Origin: a virus
DNA: 41,599 nucleotides
IMG/VR virus record: IMGVR_UViG_3300006737_000063
Coordinates: 1 to 41,599 of that record
Direction: 5' to 3' (one strand)
Both the position numbers and the translations under genes were made by a program. Every line of letters begins with the position of its first letter. Position 1 is the stretch's first letter. Under the pieces are notes generated by a model. That model was given only the letters and a program-made list of their open reading frames with translations. It did not search any database and was not told the origin of the DNA. Shown here piece after piece: positions 1 to 6,742 of this stretch.

Positions 1-1
1 T

Positions 2-1525
2 GAAGCAGTAGCCGATGTAATCGGGGTGACATTGGGACCAGCAAGAAACTCTGTTATTATTGACAGGCCGGATGATTTACCACCATTGGTTATTAACGAT
101 GGCGTCACAATTGCTCGGAACATTTCTCTATCAAAAGAAGAAATGGTTGGGGCAAAACTTCTAATTGAGGTTTGTAAAAGAGCGCAAGAAAGGTCCGGCG
201 ATGGAACTACTTCTGCTTCGGTCTTGGCTAATGCTCTAATCAAGGAAGGAATGAAACTTATTGAACTGGGATATAACCCAACGCTGATTAGAAGCGAGTT
301 CACTAAGTTGATGAAGACTCTAGAGTCCGAAATCTCGCTCAATGCATCGGAAATTACCCTTGACAATATCTACGCTATCTCTTTGATTAGTGCTAACAAC
401 GACGAAGAGATGGCCCAAAACATTACTAAAATCATTCGTTCTATTGGGATGGATGGTGTTATTACTGTTGAACCCTCCCATACAGGAAAGGACGAAATAG
501 AAATTGTAAAGGGCTTTGAATCCTCGGCTGGCTATATTCACAAGGTCTTAGTACGGGTGAATGGGAAAGAGAGGCGAATGGAAAACCCACTTGTATTAGT
601 TAGCGACCAAGAGGTAAAGGATTTTGAAGAGATTCTACCTGTATTGGAATTAGCAAAGGAGAATAAACGTCCACTACTACTAGTGCTTAAATCTATTAGC
701 CCTATCGCTCTAAATCAGTTTGTAGTTAATAGCATGAATGGTTCAATTGATGCTTCTATTGCTAAGGCAGAAGATATTTCCGTTTGGACTGGGCTTAAGT
801 TAGGAGACTTGGCTACATTCCTAGATTGTCATTACTTTATTACTGCCTTAGACGAGGATATTCGCCACGCCCAACTTGAACATTTGGGTGAATGTGAATC
901 GTTAGTCATTAACTCCTCAAGCACATTATTTATTGGGGAACCTACCAACCCAAAAAGGGTTGCTAAACGGTGTGAGCAAATTGTTGAAGACGCAGGAATG
1001 GCTGAAACAGAATTCCATAAGAAAAAGAACTTGGCTAGAATGGGTAAGTTAAATGGAATGGCAGGGCTTATCAAAATCCACGGAGAGTCGGAACAAGAAA
1101 TCCACAACAAAAAGGATAGACTAGATGATTCACTAAACGCTGTTCGTTCGGCAATACAAACAGGCTACACATGGGGTTCGGGTTTGGCTCTATTGAAATA
1201 TTATGATATTGACAATAATGCCAGCATTGAAACAGATATTCGTATTGGGTTTAGAAATGCGTTGTTTGCTGTTTTCAATACCTTGTATAAAAACTGTGTT
1301 GGGGAAGAAACTTCTCTTGAGAATGTAATGCACAATCTTTCTCAAGAATACGCCTATGATGGAATCCGAGATGAATGGTATTTACATGCCCCCGAATACA
1401 GGGTAATTGACCCCGCAGGGGTTGTGTGTTCCTCGCTACGAAGTGCCGTATCGGTAGCGGGTTATGTGCTAACGGCTAAAAGATTGATTATGAGGGAACG
1501 ACATGAATTGGACAGAAGAATTTAG
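2..1525 (+). CDS. groEL: Group I (GroEL-like) chaperonin, 5'-truncated by window
   Basis: An ATP-driven protein-folding chaperonin that would form a ring oligomer in the host cytoplasm. The reading frame is open from base 2, so the true start lies upstream; the GTG at 26 falls inside the conserved VTLGP motif and is not a start. Visible GroEL signatures are VTLGP, INDGVTIAR, the ATP-site GDGTT, an apical domain beginning GYIHK, the KxRxDDxLNAxRxA stretch that holds the catalytic Asp, GSGLALL, and a C-terminus with SVAGYVLTAK. These follow bacterial GroEL rather than the archaeal thermosome (group II), which is odd beside the archaeal replication genes. The GroEL sequence VKAPGFGDRR is not conserved. 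No GroES is seen. The 3' end overlaps the RFC gene by 23 bases. Confidence 0.93.
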   Translation, partial: EAVADVIGVTLGPARNSVIIDRPDDLPPLVINDGVTIARNISLSKEEMVGAKLLIEVCKRAQERSGDGTTSASVLANALIKEGMKLIELGYNPTLIRSEFTKLMKTLESEISLNASEITLDNIYAISLISANNDEEMAQNITKIIRSIGMDGVITVEPSHTGKDEIEIVKGFESSAGYIHKVLVRVNGKERRMENPLVLVSDQEVKDFEEILPVLELAKENKRPLLLVLKSISPIALNQFVVNSMNGSIDASIAKAEDISVWTGLKLGDLATFLDCHYFITALDEDIRHAQLEHLGECESLVINSSSTLFIGEPTNPKRVAKRCEQIVEDAGMAETEFHKKKNLARMGKLNGMAGLIKIHGESEQEIHNKKDRLDDSLNAVRSAIQTGYTWGSGLALLKYYDIDNNASIETDIRIGFRNALFAVFNTLYKNCVGEETSLENVMHNLSQEYAYDGIRDEWYLHAPEYRVIDPAGVVCSSLRSAVSVAGYVLTAKRLIMRERHELDRRI

Positions 1526-2435
1526 ACCAACGAAAATTAATGATATTATAGGACAACATAAATTTGTAGAAGATGCAAGGACTTGGGTAAAGAGAAATAA
1601 AATGCCCAACCTATTGCTACATGGCCCTCCGGGGACGGGTAAAACAACCGCTAGCATTGTAATGGCTAGGGAGTTCTTGGGTGACGATTTTAAGACTAAC
1701 TTTCTTGAAATCAATGCCAGTCAAGACCGCAAACTTGAGACCGTTAGACAAACAATTTACAACTTTCTAACGAGTAGTTCAATCAGCGGCCAAGTCATGA
1801 AGTTTGTTCTATTGGATGAAATTGACGGTATGACTAGAGATGCTCAACGAGCGTTAAAACGTACTATGGAAAGGTCAGTAAATACGACCTTCGTTATTAC
1901 ATGCAACGACTCTTACGGTGTAGATGATGCCCTCAAGTCAAGGTGTGCAAACTACCTATTTCAACCCCTACCCGAAGAGGTGCAGGTTGAAAGACTTACA
2001 ACAATCTTAGTGGGTTTACATAATTTGGTAGAGGTTGAAGAATCGCACCTAAATTTGGTGCAAAAAATTGTTGAAAATTGTAGCGGTGATTTTCGTCGTG
2101 CAATTAACGAAGTGCAAGCGTGTATTTTTTCCGATGCGAAAGTAGACGAATTTATAAACGCAACCACAAAACATTATGAAAATGCCTTGACTCGACTATT
2201 GGCAGGAAACTCGTCCGGTATGGAGTATTTGAGTGGCCTAGTTAGGAAGGGACAAAGTGTGAAGGATATATGTAATAAACTCCTACAATCTGTTATGAAT
2301 ATGGATTTGGATGACAGCACAAAGTTTATGTGCATAGCAACGGTAGGAGAAATGGAATGGAGAAGCCGAAGTGTCTCACCCAAGGTGTTGATTGCTTGGT
2401 TCTGTTCCCAGATTATGAAAAACAAAAGGAAGTGA
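1503..2435 (+). CDS. rfcS: Replication factor C small subunit (clamp loader AAA+ ATPase)
   Basis: Loads the PCNA ring onto primed DNA using ATP. The 310 residues match the usual archaeal RfcS length (about 320). Motifs in order: RFC box WTEEFRPTKINDIIGQ (3-18), Walker A GPPGTGKTT (41-49), Walker B LLDEID (103-108), and the SRC arginine-finger motif (146-148), followed by the C-terminal collar helices. The ATG lies inside the end of the chaperonin gene, suggesting translational coupling. No RFC large subunit is visible in the window, so the complex would need a host large subunit or a gene elsewhere in the virus. The partner PCNA is encoded 2.7 kb downstream. Confidence 0.95.
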   Translation: MNWTEEFRPTKINDIIGQHKFVEDARTWVKRNKMPNLLLHGPPGTGKTTASIVMAREFLGDDFKTNFLEINASQDRKLETVRQTIYNFLTSSSISGQVMKFVLLDEIDGMTRDAQRALKRTMERSVNTTFVITCNDSYGVDDALKSRCANYLFQPLPEEVQVERLTTILVGLHNLVEVEESHLNLVQKIVENCSGDFRRAINEVQACIFSDAKVDEFINATTKHYENALTRLLAGNSSGMEYLSGLVRKGQSVKDICNKLLQSVMNMDLDDSTKFMCIATVGEMEWRSRSVSPKVLIAWFCSQIMKNKRK

Positions 2436-2441
2436 AAAAAA

Positions 2442-3683
2442 ATGCTAGAAAGAATTGAGAAAGAATTGAATGGTCTTGCGAAGAGACTGAACATTGAAGT
2501 TGAAGAAATGACACAGAAATACAACGATTTAGCCGGAAGTAGCGGTTTGGATTTGGACGATGAACGACAACAACTCATGGCTATGTCCATGACTCGCCAG
2601 TATGTGCGAAGCCGTCTTTCATCTGCTCGCTCATCCAACAATAATACCTTCGGTGAAATGGTTAGTGGGTTTTTCGTCGGGATTGAACCTGTACGAGACA
2701 TCATGGAATATAAGCGGAGAACTATGCTTTCCCGCTATAATGGTGATTCCTCACAAACCCTTTCGGATGAATTGGTTGCTGAGATTGTTCTTGAAGACGG
2801 AGAGTTCCAAAAGACGCAAGTTAAGAACGGTGAGTGGGAAACGAAGGTTATTCCTAACATTCCCGATGCCGCTATTGAAATTAACGAAGGAACGTGGATT
2901 GTTCCTCTTGATGCAGTTAAGACTTGGCAATCCGGCGACACCAACAAAAACTATGGTCGCCCCCTACCAAAAGAACAACATCAAGTGCGAGCGCATTTTG
3001 TCGGACAGAAGGAAGGCGGAGAAACACAACTTTGGGTTGTTCAGTTGAAGAACGAAATGGCTAAGAATTTCAAGGCTGATTGTTTCCGAATGGTTACATT
3101 TTATGGACTACCTAATGATGAGCGAAACGCTATCTACGGTATTCGTGGAAAAACCCTTGAAACACTTAACTACATTGATGTCTTGGACGAAGATGACCCA
3201 CGATGGATTGATACCTCCTCTTATAATTACGAGAATGCTTTGGTTGAAAACATGGGCGAATTTGTCACGGACCTTTATGATTTAGAGGACTATCACCAAG
3301 AAATTCAAACCCAACAGGGATTGAAAATTGTTGTCACGGACGGTATCGTCACGAGCATGAATCTCAAGGTGAATGAAAGAACGGGCAACCGTGTTATTTG
3401 GATTGAACCTTTGGATGCAAACTATGGCTTTGATGATGAGGATATGCCCGAGTCAACTCCAATTTGGGTTCCATCCCATGTTGATTTGAACTTCGGTGTC
3501 GGGTCGGATATTGTCGTCATTGGACGAACTAACCAAACACAAAAGAAGGACGAGTCCGGTATTCCCATTGATGGAGAATACAACCCTGTTTCAATCAACC
3601 TTTACGGTATCAATGTCCGTTTGGGAACTGGTCTTGAAGAAAAGGTTGAAACCGCAGACGGCGATTCGCTAAGTTATTGGTGA
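2442..3683 (+). CDS. Candidate OB-fold single-stranded DNA-binding protein
   Basis: 413 residues, no family recognised with certainty. The N-terminal 60 or so residues look helical. Two later stretches look like OB-fold beta barrels: about residues 150-250, and about 300-400, where GIVTSMNLKVNERTGNRVIW, PIWVPSHVDLNFGVGSDIVV and INLYGINVR resemble strands of archaeal RPA-type domains. The C-terminus is acidic and ends in SLSYW. It starts six bases after rfcS and precedes the RecA-like ATPase and PCNA, and no other SSB is seen among the replication genes. The SSB role is inferred from that context plus the weak OB pattern. Its stop codon overlaps the GGTGA ribosome binding site of the next small gene. 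Confidence 0.5.
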   Translation: MLERIEKELNGLAKRLNIEVEEMTQKYNDLAGSSGLDLDDERQQLMAMSMTRQYVRSRLSSARSSNNNTFGEMVSGFFVGIEPVRDIMEYKRRTMLSRYNGDSSQTLSDELVAEIVLEDGEFQKTQVKNGEWETKVIPNIPDAAIEINEGTWIVPLDAVKTWQSGDTNKNYGRPLPKEQHQVRAHFVGQKEGGETQLWVVQLKNEMAKNFKADCFRMVTFYGLPNDERNAIYGIRGKTLETLNYIDVLDEDDPRWIDTSSYNYENALVENMGEFVTDLYDLEDYHQEIQTQQGLKIVVTDGIVTSMNLKVNERTGNRVIWIEPLDANYGFDDEDMPESTPIWVPSHVDLNFGVGSDIVVIGRTNQTQKKDESGIPIDGEYNPVSINLYGINVRLGTGLEEKVETADGDSLSYW

Positions 3684-3688
3684 TTCAA

Positions 3689-3841
3689 ATGGAGTGGAAA
3701 CAAATTGGACTTTACAGTAGCCTAGTTTCAATTGTTGGTAGTATTGGTATTTATGCCTTGCACGACCAACAGTTGGGTATTTTTGTGGGGCTTTGGGCTT
3801 CGGCTCTTTTGCTCCTTACGGAGAGACTAGATGAACTGTGA
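3689..3841 (+). CDS. 50-residue two-segment membrane peptide
   Basis: A short reading frame preceded by GGTGA five bases upstream of its ATG; the site overlaps the stop codon of the preceding gene. The product begins MEWKQIGLYSS and has two hydrophobic segments, about residues 7-24 and 29-43, joined by a short polar turn HDQQ, with an acidic tail ERLDEL. It is probably an inner-membrane peptide. Size and hairpin topology are compatible with a small holin-like or superinfection-exclusion protein, but nothing in the sequence decides this. It is the last gene before a 109-base non-coding gap. Confidence 0.6.
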   Translation: MEWKQIGLYSSLVSIVGSIGIYALHDQQLGIFVGLWASALLLLTERLDEL

Positions 3842-3847
3842 ACTTAT

Positions 3848-3881
3848 GATATTGTCGGCATAGAGATACAGCGACAGTATC
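3848..3881 (+). other. Intergenic 10-bp hairpin with 14-base loop
   Basis: GATATTGTCG (3848-3857) pairs with CGACAGTATC (3872-3881) in ten continuous pairs, one of them G-T, around a 14-base loop. It lies in the only non-coding gap over 70 bases (3842-3950) inside the plus-strand block. No T-run follows, so a simple intrinsic terminator is unlikely. The rest of the gap has a shorter possible pairing, TATGT (about 3890) with ACATA (about 3910), and the ribosome binding site TAGGAGA for the next gene. Could be an mRNA processing or stability element, or part of an origin. Confidence 0.45.
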
Positions 3882-3950
3882 AGCCGTGTATATGTGGCGG
3901 TTGAATGACATACGAATGGGTGCGAAGCCTATAAACTAGGAGAAATAAAA

Positions 3951-4142
3951 ATGATTATACGAATGAACGAAATTTTATTGGATATGGATGAGGTAGAAAG
4001 CATTGAATGGCGACACCAAGACGAAGACATGTATAGTGTTCGCTTCCATATGAGGCAAAGCGGGAAGATGTTCACCCGCATTGTCCATGAAAACCAATTA
4101 CAACAATTAAAAGAACAATTTAAAGGAGATGAAGAAGAATGA
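3951..4142 (+). CDS. Hypothetical 63-residue acidic protein
   Basis: Unrecognised. Starts after a good ribosome binding site (TAGGAGA, seven bases upstream of the ATG) and overlaps the RecA-like gene by four bases (ATGA), so it belongs to the same transcript. The product begins MIIRMNEILLDMDEV and ends in KGDEEE. Alternating hydrophobic residues in the middle (YSVRFHMRQ, MFTRIVHE) suggest a small beta sheet followed by a helix. Position just ahead of a recombination ATPase and PCNA suggests a replication or early role, by context only. Confidence 0.7.
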   Translation: MIIRMNEILLDMDEVESIEWRHQDEDMYSVRFHMRQSGKMFTRIVHENQLQQLKEQFKGDEEE

Positions 4143-5047
4143 GTTTAAAAACAGGAAAAGCAAGCAACAGTATTTTGAAGAAAGTAAAAGAAGAAGACCA
4201 GCAAGGGGCCTTTGCTAAGGCAAAAGCACGAGCGTTTCAACAACGCCGAAACCTATTAGCCCAAGAATCAGCACATATGATTTGTGGGATTTCGGGCGAC
4301 CCCGGAACTGGTAAAACTGGTCTTGCTTTAGATTGCAGAACAGATGAAGAAAGAAAAACACATTGGGTATTTGTGCTAGATTTTGATGAAGGTGCGGAAC
4401 CCACTTGGAGGCAACATTGGTCTTCGGATGATAAAGTGTTTATCTATAATCCCCATGTCTATAAGGACGACATGACAATTGATTATTTGGCTACGGCTGA
4501 CATGGCCCGTTTCTTTATTGGAATGGTCAAGGAAGCAATTGAAACACAGAAAATTTCTTTTGATGAAGAAGAAATTGAAGTGAAGGCAGTTAAGGCAATT
4601 GTGTTTGACGGACTAGATACTTGGCTTGATACCACAAATATGATTGCTCGTCTTAACCACATTAAAGGTAATGACCCCCGACAGGCTGATAAGGTAAAAA
4701 TGGTCCCTACACAATGGTTTGCTAGGACCCAAGAATACCAGCGTTTGTTTAAGGCGGCGTGTCAATTAGAATGCCACAAATTTTTCATCACGCACATGAA
4801 AGAAGTGCATGATGGATTTGAGGTTGTAGGTCAAAGGCCGGATTGGGAAAAGTCCACTACTGCTAAACTCTATCAGCATGTAGTGACTTACCGAGAAGAA
4901 AGAAACGGTAAAACGAGTCTTTATGCAAAGGTTACAAAATCTAAGACGAATGCTAAAAACGAGGGTCAATCCTTCTTGCTCTTTGAGAATGCAAAGGGCA
5001 AAGTCTCTTGGAATGGCCTTGAAGCCATCAAAGATAATACACTTTGA
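4139..5047 (+). CDS. RecA-fold ATPase (Sak4/AAA_24-like recombination protein)
   Basis: A P-loop ATPase of the RecA superfamily, most like phage Sak4-type single-strand annealing or recombination ATPases. Walker A GDPGTGKT is at 53-60 and Walker B AIVFDGLD at about 153-160. A helical N-terminus rich in K, A and Q precedes the core. At 302 residues it is close to phage Sak4-like proteins and shorter than full RadA, and no N-terminal helix-hairpin-helix is seen. It would handle ssDNA together with the candidate SSB encoded upstream. It starts at an ATGA overlap and has a GGAGATGA ribosome binding site. RadA is the main alternative. Confidence 0.75.
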   Translation: MSLKTGKASNSILKKVKEEDQQGAFAKAKARAFQQRRNLLAQESAHMICGISGDPGTGKTGLALDCRTDEERKTHWVFVLDFDEGAEPTWRQHWSSDDKVFIYNPHVYKDDMTIDYLATADMARFFIGMVKEAIETQKISFDEEEIEVKAVKAIVFDGLDTWLDTTNMIARLNHIKGNDPRQADKVKMVPTQWFARTQEYQRLFKAACQLECHKFFITHMKEVHDGFEVVGQRPDWEKSTTAKLYQHVVTYREERNGKTSLYAKVTKSKTNAKNEGQSFLLFENAKGKVSWNGLEAIKDNTL

Positions 5048-5115
5048 GTTTAACTTAACGTGTATGGTGTGATATTATGAAAAGAATTTATGAAAAAAAA
5101 ACGGTGGTGAAACAC

Positions 5116-5889
5116 ATGAAATTTACAACAAATGGAAAAAGATTGAAAGAAATGATTAACTTGTGTTTGCTTAAGGGCAAATACAATCAAGGACTTAATA
5201 ACACAAAAGGACAGATGGGTAATTGTGTAAAAATTACCAGCGAGTCGAACACTATTTTAGTAGAAAATGGTGATGCCTCAACATATGTTCGTGTATCTAA
5301 AAGGACTAGAGAAGAACAAAGTGGAGGTAGTTTTCACGCATTTGTAAATGCGGACACTCTATCAAAGTATTTAGTTGACGAAGAAAGCGCATTTGATTTT
5401 AGCGGGGGAAATGTCAAGGTACTTACTGGTAATTCGGTAGTGGAAATTCCAACTATTGAAAGACATGAATATGCTCATGTTATCTCTAGGTTTTCCTCTT
5501 CAATGCAGAAAGAATTTGAAGAGTCCCCTAGTTTTTCTGCTACGGAAAAATTGGTTTTAGGAACTAGAGTTTGTCTTGACTTGGATGATTTTGTCGGTGC
5601 CTTTGATATGGCAGAAAAGGTCGGAAGTAGTATCTTCACGATTAACGCTAATAGTAAAAACAATACCTTTACTGTCTCTTCGGATAAAATGACAGAATCA
5701 CTATCAACTTCGGTTAGTCCAATTGAGACTATTACTAGAGATGCAATCGTTAGTTTTTCTTTGCCAGTTTCTAAGGCTCTACAATATTCTAGCGACGACC
5801 AATTGGTTATTTTCTACGACGATGAAAAGCCTGTGGTTTTCTGCACTAACGATGTTGTTATTATGCGTGCGCCAAGAATGGAGGCTTAA
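5116..5889 (+). CDS. pcn: PCNA sliding clamp
   Basis: Ring-forming processivity clamp that tethers PolB and other enzymes to DNA. The chosen ATG gives 257 residues, typical for PCNA, and has GGTGGTGA seven bases upstream; an in-frame ATG at 5077 would add 13 Lys-rich residues and lacks a binding site. The end, VVIMRAPRMEA, matches the conserved C-terminus of archaeal PCNA (APRIE type). The interdomain part around LVLGTRVCLDLDDFVGAFDM fits the start of the second clamp domain. The gap before it (5048-5115) is A-rich and shows no clear promoter. PolB in the same block ends in a PIP box that would dock here. Confidence 0.88.
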   Translation: MKFTTNGKRLKEMINLCLLKGKYNQGLNNTKGQMGNCVKITSESNTILVENGDASTYVRVSKRTREEQSGGSFHAFVNADTLSKYLVDEESAFDFSGGNVKVLTGNSVVEIPTIERHEYAHVISRFSSSMQKEFEESPSFSATEKLVLGTRVCLDLDDFVGAFDMAEKVGSSIFTINANSKNNTFTVSSDKMTESLSTSVSPIETITRDAIVSFSLPVSKALQYSSDDQLVIFYDDEKPVVFCTNDVVIMRAPRMEA

Positions 5890-5891
5890 AC

Positions 5892-6101
5892 GTGGAAAGA
5901 GAACTACTACTAACCATACTATCAACCATGAGGACACAACTTCACGACACACTAATGCATAACCTAAACGAGAGGAACACAACACTAGAACAGTTTCTCA
6001 AAATGTACGGAGAGAGCAATAGTGGGGTTATTCTGTATTTGATTGGGCAAGTGAGACTACTTGATACAATTTTAAACATGAACTCGGAGGAAGAAGAATG
6101 A
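5892..6101 (+). CDS. Hypothetical 69-residue helical protein (GTG start)
   Basis: Unrecognised. GTG start, supported by GGAGG seven bases upstream inside the end of the PCNA gene. The product is predicted to be nearly all helical (MRTQLHDTLMHNLNERN, then YLIGQVRLLDTILNMN) with an acidic end SEEEE. It overlaps the following gene by four bases. The spacing and overlaps make it a real gene of the replication operon. Two amphipathic helices could make it a small dimer or an adaptor; no function can be read from the sequence. Confidence 0.7.
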   Translation: MERELLLTILSTMRTQLHDTLMHNLNERNTTLEQFLKMYGESNSGVILYLIGQVRLLDTILNMNSEEEE

Positions 6102-6295
6102 GTATGTTAAAGGTTGCTATTTGGTTTGCTGATGACATCCAAGGGTATAACCGAGATGAAATCAAAGAACTATGTGAGTTTGCAGGACATGATGATGTAA
6201 TTACTTTTTTAGAAGAAGTTCATCGTCATTATTCTATGGATTTAGCAAGCAAAATTGTGTGGGCGAAAGAAGACCAAGAGGGGAGAGAAGGATGA
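6098..6295 (+). CDS. Hypothetical 65-residue protein
   Basis: Unrecognised. Starts at an ATGA overlap with the gene before it, with GGAGG as ribosome binding site, and overlaps the MazG-like gene by four bases. The product (MSMLKVAIWFADDIQGYNRD and on) has a short hydrophobic start followed by acidic helices; IKELCEFAGHDDVITFLEEV could form a small helical bundle. Its role is unknown. Confidence 0.68.
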   Translation: MSMLKVAIWFADDIQGYNRDEIKELCEFAGHDDVITFLEEVHRHYSMDLASKIVWAKEDQEGREG

Positions 6296-6537
6296 GCAAA
6301 CATGAAGACGAAGTGTGCAAGAAAATTCAACAACGAGCAGAAGTTGGCAAAAATAAATACGGAACAACAATGGAACGTGAAGACCTTTCAGTTCATGATT
6401 GGTTGGTTCACCTGCAAGAAGAATTGATGGACGCCGCCGTATATGTTCAGCGACTAATGGAGGAATTTAAAGACATTGAACTTGCCGTGAAATACGGAAG
6501 AGACTTCGCACAAATGATGAGGGATTTAAATGATTGA
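6292..6537 (+). CDS. MazG-like nucleotide pyrophosphohydrolase candidate
   Basis: 81 residues from the ATG at 6292, which overlaps the preceding stop (ATGA) and has GGAGAGAAGG upstream; a longer frame from 6259 would lie inside the neighbour. The pattern R-x(5)-KYG-T-x(3)-REDL and W-L-V-H-L-Q-E-E-L-M-D-A-A-V-Y fits small phage all-alpha NTP pyrophosphatases (MazG/DUF550 type), where the EExxD residues bind magnesium. Such enzymes clear non-canonical or excess dNTPs and would suit a replication operon. The motif match is by eye and only one EExxD is plain, so the enzymatic call is moderate. Confidence 0.5.
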   Translation: MSKHEDEVCKKIQQRAEVGKNKYGTTMEREDLSVHDWLVHLQEELMDAAVYVQRLMEEFKDIELAVKYGRDFAQMMRDLND

Positions 6538-6742
6538 AGGTCCTAAATTTAAAATAAACCTCCTAGTGAGGGGCGGGTGGTATTGGAAAGATACTTCCGC
6601 TAAAGAACTAAAGCAACATTTAGTTCATTATATACAAAACCACATGCAGTATGAACTGCGAGAAAACGACATTGAGATTGAAATACTGAGTGATAAAGAT
6701 GATGATAAACACGATTCAACAGAACAAGCAACACAGGATTAA
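6530..6742 (+). CDS. Hypothetical 70-residue protein overlapping polB
   Basis: Unrecognised. Starts eight bases before the end of the MazG-like gene and its last 44 bases overlap the start of PolB in another frame. The product begins MIEGPKFKINLLVRGGWYWK, has one amphipathic helix (ELKQHLVHYIQNHMQYEL) and a very acidic, low-complexity tail (SDKDDDKHDSTEQ). The alternating pattern beta-helix-beta suggests a small alpha/beta domain. Overlap implies translational coupling with PolB; function unknown. Confidence 0.65.
   Translation: MIEGPKFKINLLVRGGWYWKDTSAKELKQHLVHYIQNHMQYELRENDIEIEILSDKDDDKHDSTEQATQD

Noticed and set aside
1503-1530. RFC small subunit starts MNW, like the array tag
   Set aside because: A Trp followed by [ED][KE][YF]RP is the normal start of RFC small subunits, and no ILK follows; it is unrelated to the tag.
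2602-3048. 148-codon frame overlapping the SSB candidate on the same strand
   Set aside because: No ribosome binding site, and the longer frame continues without stop on either side with coherent strand patterns.
3842-3950. tRNA-like gene in the gap
   Set aside because: There are paired segments, but no T-arm GGTTCRANNCC pattern and no 7-bp acceptor stem.
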